A DNA stretch of 64,000 nt. Origin: Archilochus colubris. Taxonomy: Eukaryota > Chordata > Aves > Apodiformes > Trochilidae. Below the pieces are notes generated by a model. It ran no database searches and had not been told where the DNA came from. It was given only the letters and a program-made list of their open reading frames with translations. A program made the translations under genes and the position numbers. Of this stretch, positions 12,701-27,900 are shown piece after piece (the stretch's first letter is position 1; each line of letters begins with the position of its first letter). The stretch spans positions 105,663,054 through 105,727,053 of the forward strand of contig CM041083.1 in assembly GCA_023079485.1 (NCBI GenBank). Direction: 5' to 3'.

Positions 12701-14780
12701 CACTCTGCAGCTTAGAAGTTTCTGTTGTTTTAGCAGGGCAACTGTTTGAGAGATAAGCTTCAATTTCTTTAGTGCTCATGAAAGTGAGACATTAAACTAG
12801 ACTGAAATTCCTTTTCCAAAGACTAACCTAAGCAGCAAAATCAACGTAAGGATTTGCAGAGACTTCAAAGAACTCTATCAAACTCCTAATGTGAGCAGTT
12901 TTGCATTGATCTTCTACTGCAGCCCTGTGACAACCGCCAGGCTGACCCTCTCACACCCTGTCACACAGCCCAGCACTTTTCCTGCAAGAAAATCTTATTA
13001 TATGGCTACATAATATGGTAGCTCATTACATCCCATTAATCTGCAAATATCAAATCCATGTCTGCACTATTCTCAAGATAGGACTTTATTCTGGTAAGCA
13101 ACAGCAACAAAGAACCCTCTTCTTGTGAGACTGATGCTCTAGAGCACAGCTGCTCCTCCTTCACCTCCAGCTGTAACACCCTAGCAGAAGCCAAAGCAAC
13201 AGCAAACACAGCAGAAGTTTAGGAACCCTACATTTGAGATGGAGTTCAATATCCTTTTTCACAAAATACTTACAGTAGGCCTGTGGTGGAAGACTTAAGC
13301 AAATTACCCAAGAAAATTTAACTTCAAATTGGATAACCACTACAAGGATAATGCAGTCTGCAAAATTTCAGTCTTTCAATTCATCTCTGAGTTCTCATCT
13401 GACTTTCCTTCTGTCATCATCCTGCCTAAAAATACCAGCCTTGTTCATACTTCTGTATTTTCACCTTCCTTCTTCTCTCCCCTTTTCTGTATACTGGTGT
13501 TTTGAATCTATCTGCTTTCCACTAATGTTTCTATTACTGACCAAGATTAAGTAATGGAGCCACATTTGCATCTCTGACTAACATGTGGCCTGATCTTCAT
13601 TACAGGCTTGATTTGAAATCTGTCTTCTAGACCTAATAGCATCATTCTTTTTCCATTTAAATGTTCAAGTTCTTTACCACCAGAGACTTGCTGGGGAAAT
13701 TCAGGTGTTACTGAATGCATTCTTCTGAACACACACAGGTCCAAGAGGCAGAAAGATGTAGTGTCTTCAGAAATATCTAAATAGCTTCCCCTTTGCAGAC
13801 TGCTCAAACACCATAGCAAAGCCACACAATTAGTCAGCTGCCATAAGAAGGGAAAGTCCTGCCCTTCCCTTCCACCTCTCCTGCATTAGCACTCTAGCTC
13901 ATCTGACTCTTGGTGAGGTGGGTCAAGCACAGAAACTCATCCTTTTCTCTATTTGTTTGCAGGGGTTGGCTTTGTACTAGCTCAGCTCCCTAAATTTCAT
14001 CTTCACAAGTTCAGACATATGCTAAAATCTGGCAGAGCAGAAGTGAGGAGGAGGGGAAGAAAACTGACTCTTTCTGCAACAGAATGTAAAACTTAAGCTC
14101 AACACTTCTGCTAAACCACTCTGTAACTGCACTCCTGCTACTTTGCTAAGAAATTCTAAAACTAGCTCACACAATCTGACTGGAGGAAGAACTGGTTTTC
14201 TTGCTAGAGATCTTAAGCAACAACAGCTCAAGATGCTCAAACTGAAAGTATATAAAATTGAGGACATTCAGGTACTTCAAATCTGGCTGAATACAGGAGG
14301 TATTCACATTACTTCATGTAACTTCGAATTCCAAACCAGAGAGAGCAGTGCTCTTGCATGAACATATGGGGTAGAAGAATGAAATGGGAAGAACACATCA
14401 CACTGCTGCTCAACAGAACAGCTCTGATCCATGGAGTCACCAAAATCTTAAAAGCCATCATCCAGTCTTCAGCAAGTAACTGTGATTAGCACACTCACTC
14501 ACGTGCTCTCAACAATGGCTCGAAAGAAGAGCTTCTACGACACTCTCCTCTAAAATGCTAAATAGTAGACACACATAAAATTATAAGGCATTACAAATTT
14601 CTCTTAAATAAAACCCCTTCGCTTCCTTGTTTAGAGGCATATGTGTAATTCCTGCTACTTGGATGATCTTTATGTTTTTCCTCTTAGATGGAGTGAACAG
14701 ACTTGCCAAGCTGTGTGGGAACTTGGATAAGCAATGTTAGCTGCAGCATTATCAAATTTACCTTTTTTTTTTTTTTTAAG
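9753..14780. other. APP: Intron 2 sequence, no gene confirmed
   Basis: AT-rich unique sequence with a T14-type run near 10518. Two minus-strand open frames, at 11368-11814 (148 codons) and 13547-13825 (92 codons), show no recognisable domain. The second has a good acceptor-like context (pyrimidine-rich ending GTGTGTTCAG near 13726). On the plus strand, 14208-14271 sits between TTTTCTTGCTAG and GTACTT and is exon-like, but its end phase does not fit the segment at 14781. Confidence 0.35.
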
Positions 14781-14951
14781 GTCCATAATTGGCTGGAACA
14801 AGGAAAAGCAAAAGATACTAAAGGATCTTGATACTGCCTCAAAAAAAACCCATGGTTTCAATGTGCAACTCAGGAAGCTGAATTTGCAAAAGGAGCAATT
14901 TATTGACCAGAACTATTTGGCAGAGCTGTCTTCCCAGGTCAAGGGGAAGAA
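14781..14951 (+). other. Candidate coding exon, antisense to APP, unidentified
   Basis: On the plus strand a T15-AAG acceptor is followed by 171 nt that stay open in one frame and end at AAGAA|GTGAGT, a consensus donor. The peptide is highly charged and helix-like: SIIGWNKEKQKILKDLD, then TASKKTHGFNVQLRKLN, then LQKEQFIDQNYLAELSSQ. The length is divisible by three and phase 2/2. Lysine is encoded mostly by AAG (eleven against two AAA) in AT-rich surroundings, which is a coding-like bias. The composition fits a coiled coil. I cannot name a homologue, I see no matching neighbour exon with compatible phase, and the frame meets TGA if the donor is not used. It may be a real exon of an antisense gene, a decayed exon, or chance. 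Confidence 0.3.
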
Positions 14952-17094
14952 GTGAGTAAAGAATTAAGAAAATAAGGTGTTTTATAAATGTTTAATTATC
15001 AATGCTCTTCAAGAAGACACTGGACTTTGGAGAAGAACCAAACAAATTAAATTTGTTTACATTCTATTGGAAACATTGTGTGGTTTCTTCAAACACCTGC
15101 AACTGGATACCTTGCATATAATTGAATTTCCATGGGTTCAGTACTCTTCTGACCTACAATGATAATAACACAAAGAGAAACTATGCTGTCAAGAAAAAAA
15201 TAAATTATCAGATCACATTTCCTTTTACCCAGATTAACAGTATTCATGTTTCAATATTCATATCCAGGCAGAAGAAAAAAATTAAACATGGTATTGTCAT
15301 TACTGTACAAGTGATTCTCCTTTTCTCTGTTAAGATATGCAGCAGCTGCAAGCACTCATAAAATACATAGCTGGTTTTTTAACAGATACTGTGATGAATC
15401 TTCTAAACACTACACAGTATCTTTCAGTACAAGCTCCTGTCTTAGCTGAAGAAAAGTAAACATTCCCTTAAAAAGAAAATTAACAGCTAAAATTCTGTTT
15501 AAACTGTTAATACATTCTATATGTATACAAGGAAAAAGGTGGATAAAGCTATCAATAATTGGCCAGATATTCAGAAACTTTTCCATGATTATATTTTATC
15601 CACAACCACTCTGAAAAATCTTTTTGTAAAGAGCACACATCTATAAAAAAAAAAAAGATGATCAGTGGGATTTTTTAAATTTAGCCAGAGGTATACAGTA
15701 TTTGGAAGATTAAAGCAGGCACTCATTATGACACAGTGATTTTAATTCGATGAAAGATAACTAGATGATAATGCTGACACATGAATTAGAATGCAATGGC
15801 AATAAGCAGCTTGGTAAAAAATGGCATGTCCCAGAAATCAATAATTATTTCCTTCATTCACTGCCCTGCTGTAAATTCAAGCAACCATCACCTTCCTGAC
15901 AGCTTCAAAGCTATGAAGTGAGAGAAAATGTCTTTCCCTTTTTCATTTTTGCCTGCAGAACTGACAACTGAAAATATATGCATAATGCCCTTTTACTTGC
16001 ATCTGAACATGGACCTAATCTGTGCTACCAATCTAGACAGATCAGCTTGCTGTCAGCTACTTACAAGCTTCATCTGTGGGTCAGTATTTCTGCTTTCTAT
16101 ATATTTCAAAGTAGATGGACATGGGTGAAGCAGGGAAGGGGGGAAACGAAGGGGAAAAAAACGAAGGGGAAAAAAGAAAACTACACTCAAAACCAAAATA
16201 AATAAATAAAGAGAAAAAAGAAAAAAAAAAAAAAAAAAAACAAAAACAAAAACAAAAAAACCCACAAACAAACCAAAAAACGCAACACCCCACAACAACA
16301 CAAAAAAAATTAAAAGTCACCACCAAACCCAAACTAAAACCAAAACACCCCACAAAATATTATACTACCATAAGAAAAAGCTGCATCACACAACCAACTA
16401 TAATGGATGCAGATAACCCAAAACAATGCAGGATACTACCAGGTTTACTACTTCCTTACTCATATACCAAGATATACTGAAGACCAGAAAGATCTGAAGC
16501 CCCTAAACTACCCAAATACCTACACCCTGCAGGTAGCCTCTCAGCTCTCAGGAGTATAATTTCCAAAAAGGAATCACACTTGGACCCATCGATCTGCTGA
16601 GGTGCACTCACAGATGCTGGAGCTGGGGTTTCAGTGCCTTTAATTGGATACAGGTCTGATGTTGCCAGGGCCTTATTTTATCTCTTGTCCATTTACTGCT
16701 AACATACCTTCACAAGAGAGAGCTAGCACAGAAGTTAGATCAAGAAACTGACCTACTTGTGAAAACATCTCTCCCCAAGAATAAAAACTGCATCAGAGTA
16801 GAAAGTGCCAGCAGTTAACAAGGACCCAGGATGACCTTTTGCAAAAGTGAGATAGATCTGTGCCAGACACAAGTGTTCGTTCAAGTATGGTCTGAAAAGT
16901 GAAGGAAAAGAAAGTCAATTTACCATGGACATCTCCTCCTCAAAAAGGTTTAAGTGTAACAGCTCTACGTTTATAATAGATTTTTTTTTTACTTTAGATA
17001 ATTATTGCACTTAACACCTTTTATCTCCTAGGCTTTAAAGATTATTTATTAAAGGAACAGCTGTTAACAATCCATCTCAGAACTATGTAGGGCA
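14952..17094. other. APP: Intron 2 sequence around the A/C-rich tract
   Basis: AT-rich unique sequence with short A runs, including A12 near 15645, and the A/C-rich tract described separately. No gene or mobile element is recognised. Confidence 0.4.
16128..16352 (+). repeat. T-depleted purine then A/C-rich low-complexity tract
   Basis: For roughly 225 nt there are only about ten thymines. The 5' part is G/A-only (repeats of CGAAGGGGAAAAAA), the middle is an A20-type run, and the 3' part is built almost wholly of A and C (CAAAAACAAAAACAAAA, ACCCCACAACAACACA). On the APP transcript strand it is therefore T/G-rich then T/C-rich. It looks like a degenerate simple repeat grown from a homopolymer. 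The long open frames on its minus strand (Phe/Val/Cys-rich) are composition artefacts. Confidence 0.8.
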
Positions 17095-17373
17095 AACGAC
17101 TTTCAACAAGACAAGAGGGCATGGACTTAAGTTGCGCCAGGGGAAGTTTAGGTTAGATATTAGAAAGAATTTCTTTACGGAAAGAGTGATCCGTCATTGG
17201 AATGGGCTGCCCAGGGAAGTAGTGGATTCTCCATCTCTGGAGATATTTCAAAAGAGACTGGATGTGGCACTCAGTGCCATGGTCTAGCAACCGCAACGGC
17301 GGTTCAAGGGTTGGACTCGATGATCTCTGAGGTCCCTTCCAACCCAGCCAATTCTATGATTCTATGATTCTAA
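17095..17373 (+). mobile_element. CR1 LINE, 5'-truncated, relatively young
   Basis: The segment contains the CR1 3' landmarks in order: TTGCGCCAGGGGAAGTTTAG, TAGAAAGAATTTCTTTACGG, GGGCTGCCCAGGGAAGTAGT, GGTTGGACTCGATGATCTCT and GGTCCCTTCCAACCC. It ends in two and three-quarter ATTCTATG octamers (17351-17372). Good conservation of the blocks and octamers makes this the best-preserved 3' end in the window. Only the last ~280 nt inserted, which is typical of 5' truncation during target-primed reverse transcription. It is antisense to APP. Confidence 0.95.
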
Positions 17374-20300
17374 GATGCATGGTGAGATGTATCTTTAAAT
17401 AAAACTGCAGACAACATACTGCAATAACTGCAGATTACATCCATGATAACTAAGAAGGAAAAAAGAATGGTAAAACACAGCATTGAAGGTCTGCTGCAAC
17501 GGATACCTCCTTGTGTCAGGACAGCTTCTGTGCAGTATCACAGATGCAGGAGATTTAACAACTCCACAGATTACATCCAATGCTACACAGAACTTCAGTA
17601 AGTCCAGCAGCTGGGCCAGCCAAGCTTCACTCCTTTCCTTAGGCCCACAGAGAGACTCCTGCAAGGCTGGTCAGCCAGTTCTGCCGTAAACCTCAAGAAT
17701 CAAGCCATGAGCAGAGACAGTACAGAGTACTGATGACAGTGTAAAGCATTTTCTTTTAGTCTTTTATATGTCCACTTTTGCAGCTGTCTTTTGACATCTT
17801 AATCACATGGTAGATGGTTGTCTGCTATGGCAACTACAAACTAAAAAAGGCAACAGGACTATCCTGCATACAGCCACTGCATTCACATATTGTAGAGGAG
17901 AGATGAAACAATCCTATCTACAACACAAACTCCACATTGGTGGAAACCACCAATTTAGTTGAGTCAGTCAGCTAGTTCATCATGTCTGTGAAATTCAGCA
18001 TTAATCTAGGGGGGAATACAGCATCATAGCTTCATAAACACGGCAGTACACATTTACCTAAATATATGTTCATGCAGATAAATCTAATTCCATTTTAATC
18101 CATTTTCCTCCCACAGCCTCAAAGCAGAAGGCCCCTCATGAAAAGGGACCTTTGTATTATCAACAAAAGAAAGGAAGGCTTTACCATGCAACATAAGCTC
18201 CAAGTTTCATTGTTCACTGGATTTGAAATATATTTAAATGGGCAGAATACAGTCTGGGCTAAAGAGCCCAGTCTTCTTTCTTAAGGCTGTATGGTGAGCA
18301 TGTTACAGTTTAATAATGCCATCAGTAGTAGATGACGCATTTCCAAAATCTAAGCCTTCATTGAACCATTTGATGTGAACCAAAAGTTAAGTAAATACAA
18401 AAAGAGTGCAATAGCCAGTGCAAAGCACACTAAGATACTGTTCACCCAAACTTTTCAGCATGACTCAGCATGTCTCAGAATGTACCAACAGATATTTCTT
18501 TTGAAAATGTCATTTGTTTTTAAGGACAGTCTGTGCTGCCAAAAATCTGTATGATTTCCATGGTGTTTCATTAAATGGATAATTTTCATCAGAGTAAAAT
18601 ATATGCCTTTTTAGGGTGCTGAATTTAGAGTAGTACAGGTTTAAAATTTTCTTCTTCCATATTGTGACTATTTGGTTTGAGAAACCAGCAAAAGCAAATT
18701 ACGCAGTCTACATCAAAATAACAATTTTTATTAGGATGAAAATGAAGAGGTAACTTGGAAAGAAACCACTATCAAAGCAGGAAGGCCATTTTCATGGCAT
18801 CTCTTGAGAACAAAAGGCCAAACTGTTTTGGTTTTTTTTTCTTTTCAAAATCATCTTCATTCCTGGCAGTTCAACAAATCCTTTAACAAATCTTTAGAAA
18901 CTCTCAACAAAGACAAACTATCGAGAGGGAGGGACTCATTGCCATCAGTTCTGCTTGCCTGATTCTGCCTGGTGTGTGCCCCAGGGCAGCAAGCACCTAT
19001 TAATATCTGGGATGGTGGCAGTAAGGAGTCAAGCAAGTAAATAAAAATTAAGATGGAGCAGTCACTTGATGGCCATTTTGGCCTATCTCCATCCCCTGTT
19101 CTAGAGGGAACTTGAGGACTATTTTGAAGCCAGAGGTTGTGCAATGAATTAGTGTCAAAGCCTCATTATGGTCACATTCCAGACTGTATTGTATTTGGCT
19201 CAGAAGTGGCTTTGGGTTTCACCAGCAACTTACCTGAACATAGGACAAACACAGAAAATTTGAGTAAATGATAAGATGATAACTTCTGGAAGCATGATTA
19301 GAGATTAGAAATGTCAACACTCTTCTGTCAGCAAATATAATGAATTATGTGTTATCTGAATTTACCCCATTATTTTCTGCTACATATAACACTAAGATAT
19401 GGTTAAAAGCATAGTAGCCTGATTTTTTTTAATTTTTTTTCTCTGAGATGGACTTCTTTAAGAAATACTCATTCAGTGGAAGACACTTATGGATCTCAAT
19501 GTTTAGAAAGAAAGTGGACATATGTCATGACTTTACATAAGAAATCAAGCAGTCATAATGTGGTTTCAGAGTTGCCAGGTGTAACACTTGCCAAAGCAAA
19601 CATACACTCTAAATCTAAAAGTTATTCTAAGCAGCTAGCCAAAGATCTTGTAGCAAGCCAGCTGATGATTACAAGGTGCAGTTAGATACACAGGCAACCA
19701 GGCATACACCCCATCTCCTCAACCATGCACACAATATCCAGACATAAACTATAGTTTTGGTTTCGTCTTGGAAAAAAAGCCCCAATCTTTAGAATAATTT
19801 CTTTCTATTCTACTGAACTCCATGTATTCTTAAAATAGAAATCAGCACCTCCAAAGTAAACTAAGTGGGGGAAAAAGCATGTGTTAGACAAAAGTCACTT
19901 TTTGCCAGCTGTGAGTGTTGATTTTACAATTCTTTTTGGATACTGACTTCAGTGCAGATGGCAAAATGATTTCAGTCCTTCAAGGAACTCACATGATGTA
20001 TCCTAATTTCTAGACATAAAATTCAGCACACATTAGCTGCTCAAAATTTCTAATATAATAAAACATATGCCAATATCTCTATCTGAGCATTCATTCTTTA
20101 TAAAGAGGGAATCCAGCACACCTATATTAACTTCCTACTCCACATACTCATGGGTCCAAAACCACCTACTGTGCCAAAGGGCAGGCTTCAGATCAGTTCT
20201 ATTAAAACTTGTTGAGCAAGACAAGGAGGTGACTGGCCTCCAGCACAATCACAACCTGCTCTGAAATACACCTTCCTTCAACAGGAAGGTGCCACACCAG

Positions 20301-20413
20301 TGCTTGAATTCACGTGGGTGGGGGTTTCTGGTTTCTTCCACAAAACCACCAAAAGCAAAATCCAAGAGCAGTGGCTGCCACCTGTTTTAGAAAATCAGCT
20401 AACCTCCTGTCAG
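17374..20413. other. APP: Intron 2 sequence, nothing recognised
   Basis: AT-rich unique sequence with T runs at about 18831 and 19424-19440. Open frames of 60-95 codons on either strand (for example 18857-19144 on the minus strand) have no recognisable motif or splice context. Confidence 0.4.
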
Positions 20414-20550
20414 GGGTTGTTAGGAAGAAACTTTCCCTAAGGGACTAGTTATCCAGTAATTGCATATGGTAGAGTTTTTCCAGCAGCCCTCCAGAACAGC
20501 TGGTACTGCAGTATCGGCAGCAGGACTAGACTGACTGATGGCTTGATTTG
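20414..20550 (+). mobile_element. Ancient CR1 (L3-like / sauropsid) 3'-end remnant
   Basis: The segment has GTTGTTAGGAAGAAACTTTC, ATTATCC-like AGTTATCCAGTAATTGCATA, AGCTGGTACTGCAGTATC and GGACTAGACTGACTGATGGC. These blocks match, with many substitutions, the 3' end of an old CR1 lineage well known from turtles and crocodilians (GGAAGAAACTTTCCC through a TAGATGGACC-type motif). The match is from memory. High divergence and loss of the terminal repeat place it much earlier than the octamer-bearing copies. Confidence 0.65.
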
Positions 20551-23296
<2,746 letters not shown>

Positions 23297-23335
23297 CTAA
23301 AAAAAAAAATTAAAAAATTAAAAAAAAAAAAAAAA
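23297..23335 (-). other. APP: APP intron 1 splice acceptor with long interrupted T tract
   Basis: Read on the minus strand, the intron ends T16-AA-T6-AA-T11-AG directly before the exon 2 codon GTA. The polypyrimidine tract is therefore almost pure T for 37 nt, with only two AA interruptions and no cytosine. Homopolymers of this length are length-polymorphic in vertebrates, so acceptor strength could vary between alleles; that is inference. The branch point is not obvious. The sequence just upstream on the minus strand (around 23337-23360) contains several candidate adenosines. Confidence 0.9.
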
Positions 23336-24860
23336 GGTTTTAATATCACATCTGACATTTCAGTCCATCCAAAGCAAAAACAGCTCAAGAAAGTCTGAAC
23401 ATCTAAGGCTTTCCCACCCACGGCAGCAGAGGCTAAAATAATTTCATTCAGGCAGACTTGAAAAATGTAAACACAATCTTCATGGAAATCCAGAACACAA
23501 TGGTGTAACACAGAGTTAAAGCTGTAACCAAACGGTTTTGTGGCCCTTCTTACCAACTTCAGCTAAACACAGAATAAATGAGGATACTTGAAGAACCAAT
23601 ACAGAAATTTAATTTTCCAAACATACTTTGTGTATGGGGTGGGAGTTTACTAACATAACAATTAACAAAAAAACCCACTAAGTTTTCCCCAAGAGTTTCC
23701 TATAAAAAAATAATCCCACAATATATCTTTTTCCAGGAGTAGTAGTTAATTTAGAAGTTGAGCATACAGGCTATACCTTAACATGCCTTTTAAAGACAGC
23801 GGGTTATAAAAGCGGTGGCTTTCACCTAAACTTTGTTTCAACTGAACCTTAAAATGCAGTAGGCTGGCACAGTGTCCAAACAGGACTGCTAAAGTTCTAA
23901 CAGCAAAGTATAACCAAATACCACCTACCCAAACAAGCGCCAGAATACCCAGCCTGAGACAGGCCCCCCAAAGCACTCGCCCCCACCTCCTGCAGCCAAT
24001 CTGCCCACGATGCCCCAACCTCCCCCCTCAAAACCTCTTCTTCCCAGGAGCTGCTGGGATATAGAGCCAAGCACCAGAGTTGCCCTCAACAGTTTTCCAA
24101 TTAATTGTAATTCTGGAACACCTGGGAGTTTTCTACCTGCATTTAGAAACTAACTTCATCCTCCTCCCCCTCACAAGCCTCAACACTGGTTTAAATCCCT
24201 CCTGTGGGACCATGACATTAAGGAAATCAAGAGCTCTTTCTTTCAGCCCTCTGGTGTAGCCAACCTCAGAAGGTATAAGCTGCAAGTACTGGCTTCAGTT
24301 TTGTTATCTGAGAAATGATGTAACGAAAGATCTTTTGGGTTGGGTTCCTCAATAGAGATGCCAAAGGCTCTAACCACTGCCTCCTGGGCTCCAAAGGCAC
24401 GCTGTCACAGTCAAGGTACAGCAGACTACATAAACAAATTTAGTATCTATTTTAAATGTACAATATTTTAGCTAGAAGGCTTCTCAGGAAGGAAATTAAA
24501 AACATTTTAAAAATTCACAAAAAACTGAAGCTGAATTACTGTCTTACAGGAGGTATGCACCTTACTTCTGCAACACTTTGAACAAACGCAAAAAACCTTC
24601 ATTAATTCCAGAGGTGCTGAATTGATGGTTCAGGTGGCTCTTTAGCAATTTAAATGCTAAAATAGCTAAGGAGTTGGGAAATGGCAAGCCTAGTGATACA
24701 TCATCTACTTCTCAATTATTCAGGACAGCCTTCTCAAATACCTGAAAGGGCTTCATTGCCCTGTTTCATGGCAACATTCACCAGGCTGCCACCTCTGCAT
24801 GCAGAGCTGCTGTTAGCTCATGCTGGGGTAGAAGTATCTTTAGACTTGATGAGACCATCC
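23336..24860. other. APP: Intron 1 sequence upstream of exon 2, nothing recognised
   Basis: Unique sequence. A moderately C-rich patch at about 23930-24040 and another at 24150-24420 stand out slightly, but no gene, CpG island or repeat is identifiable. Confidence 0.4.
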
Positions 24861-24975
24861 TTAGATTAGATTTTAGGACCAATTTGTTCTCTAAAAGGGT
24901 TGCTGGGCACTGGAACAGATTGCCCAGGGCAGTCATGGACTTGGCAGTGCTGGGTTAACCATTGGATTTGATGGA
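24861..24975 (+). mobile_element. CR1 LINE fragment with internal deletion
   Basis: TTAGATTAGATTTTAGGACC, AAAAGGGTTGCTGGGCACTG, GAACAGATTGCCCAGGGCAG and ACTTGGCAGTGCTGGGTTAA are plus-strand CR1 3' blocks. Between GGGCAG and ACTTGGCAG the usual ~50-nt segment is missing. The copy ends at a degraded GGATTTGATGGA without octamers. Old insertion, antisense to APP. Confidence 0.8.
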
Positions 24976-27900
24976 TTTTATACATATATTCACACCAAGA
25001 AATGCTGCAGGAGTCAATGTCTAACTACCTTAACACATGAGATTTAGCATTGTAAGTTAAAAAGCCACAAATACAAGTAGTTAATTTACTTATATTTTTT
25101 GAAGTAAAGGACAGAAAACTTATTTTCCTGCCTTCTTTAAGATGAAAACACATTACAACAATATAGCTAAAAAAAACCTAACAAAAACCGACCAAACAAA
25201 AAAAAAAGCAAACCCTTCTATCATCAGATTCCTTTAGATTCCTTTCACTATTTCATTTTATCTTCTCCTGTGGAATGAGTAAGCTCTGTATGATTTAACA
25301 GGCAACCATCACTGTCCTTTGACTGAGTAATTAGAGAAATTTCCAATAACTGGGATGACACCTTGTCTGGCTTACACCTTGATCAGTGAAACAATCACAA
25401 GCTTACTCCTTCTTGCATCTTTGGAAGCTCCAAAGAGCATCTCAAATGTGACACATTTATAAAAAAATATTAGCAAAAAATCTTCCAAATTCATGATTTC
25501 TCTTTTCTTCATAGATGCAACATAACCTTATCAAAATTCCAATAAAAATAGAAGCGAGCCATTCCACAGGTGACACATGAACTCTATTCGCAGTCAACTT
25601 CTCCAGCTGGGATCTCTATTAAATTAATAAAGCACACAGCAGTCACATTGTGGCACTTTGGGTTTTTTTTTCACTCAAAATTGTGAGTAGCAAATTTGTG
25701 AAGACTGTGCCTTGTGGCTTGATAATAGGGAGCTTTCTGGTATAATTTTTCTTAGTTAAGAAGGTAGCTAAAGCTGGGGAAAAAGAAACATGTCCCTTTA
25801 TTTGGAGTTCTACCAATTTAACCTGTAACAACATAACACCTATGGCTTTCTACTTAAAATCTCATTCCCTTCATAAACAACATGACATCTCCCAGCTTAT
25901 TGAAATTACCAGAGCGGTTCATGTCCACATTTAGCTTTCTATATTTTGATCTGACAGGACCATACCAACAAACTGCTCAGCACAGCAGTTGATTAGAATA
26001 GGTGAATGTTTCTCATCATAGAGAAATACCAGAGATAGGAACATAGAATGTAAATAGAACTAAAGCAACATGAGCATGAATAATTCAAACACCCAGCTTC
26101 CCAAGCTGAGCTCTGTTAAGAGTGTCCTTAAAGCAAGGATAGCAGGTTAATGGATTTGTCTGTTACGTTTCTGGGTAGAGATGCAACACTAAGCTTCCAG
26201 ATTAACTTTTTGTAAACAATCAAGAGTAGAAATAACACCCACTAAAACATTTTAGATCGTGGTGGGAGGGAGGAAGGGCACAATTTTTAATATCAGAAAG
26301 CAAGTGCTTCTTACCACTGCGTAGCCCTGGTGTTTAAACAGAAAGCGAAAGCTTCTTTCCTTTAGTAATAAGTAGCAATTTTTATACATTGCATTTTCAG
26401 CATGGTACCTGTGAAACTTGCAGTGATACTGTAAAGATTTCACAGGAGAACTGACTCATTGTTGACACAGCCTTTGTGCTGTCTCCCTGCTCTTTCTATA
26501 CAATGTACCTCTAATCCGAGATTTTTGCCATCCAATATTTCATTTCTGAAGAAAATAAGAAGCTGATCTGCTGTAACACTTTTCCTCATTGAAAATTGGC
26601 AGCTCTGTGCTTGTCAAGAAATCCCTGTTGCTGCACAGTCCGCAGGAACAGCCAACGCTGATGGATTCACAAGTCTAGGAGCATTTTTTGATGTGAGAGC
26701 AAAGGAGGAGTTGTTGTCAGATCTGACCTTGGCCTTACCTATCCTAGATTTAAAGCTTCTGCTGGGTCTTCTGACACCACCTTAGCAAGATACTCCTATT
26801 AAAAAGATGTATGACTAAAATATTTCCCTTCACTCCATTTTGCAAGCATATGTTTCACACGAATGTTACTTCCATTTTCCAAAGAGTGAACATCACACAG
26901 TGACTGACAGCAATTTCTAACATTAGAAAAAGAAATACCTGTAACTTTTCAGACTATTTGCCTTAAACCTGCAGCTATTGAATTAAACTATATATTGCAC
27001 TATACTCTTCTACATACTGTTAAACTCTGCAATCATATGGACTACTACAAAATTCACAGTAAAAAACTGAAATTCATGAAGTTAAAAATCCACTCTGAAT
27101 CCAAAATAACACATTATGCTAAGCAACAAAGCACTAATAAGAACAATTCTGATGCCACATTTTCTGGTTTCCCCATTTCCTTGTGCAGCCCCCCATGGTA
27201 AGCCTACATAACATGGAGTCTTATGTTAATTTTGCCAAACAGAGTGAGTAGGAGATAAAAACTTGGTAGCCAGATGCTTTACACTGTTTGTCTTGCCAGT
27301 GCCCCACCACTCAATACAAGAGCATTCCCAAGGCACTCACTGAAAATGGTGCCTGGAAGATATCAGTCTTTAAAAGCCTTGATTTTCTGGAGATCCATTT
27401 TAACCCAGGGCACATTCCTAAATTAAAAATAGTAAATTCAAGGAATTGTTTCAAGAAAGAATTGTTGCCATTTAGTTTTATAGGGCTGATGGATATGAGA
27501 GGAGAAAAACATGGACACAAGAAGCCTCTCAGGCTCCTTTCTTCTGAACTGATGAAGGTCTCCAACACCCACTGTCTGCACCACCCCTCTCTAACCTGGG
27601 GTCTCTTCCACCTACACAAATCCCAGCTTTATAAAAACTTTAGCAGCTCCATATGTTTAATACCTCATTATGACACATAAACCTAAGATGGTAAGGCCTG
27701 CATGCCAATTTCCAACCTTCCATTGTAATTCTGTGTGTATATCACATGTGTTCAGCATGGCATCTATTGGAAGGAAAAAGTACAAAAATCAGCAAGCAAG
27801 GGGGATCCTCACAAAATTACTGCGTATCATTTAACCTCTTGTGCAAACATCCAGAAACATTCCCCTTCAATATGCTCATGTGCCTGTCTCATGGGTTTAC

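Noticed and set aside
16053..16353. Phe/Val/Cys-rich minus-strand frames
   Set aside because: Products of the A/C-rich low-complexity tract.
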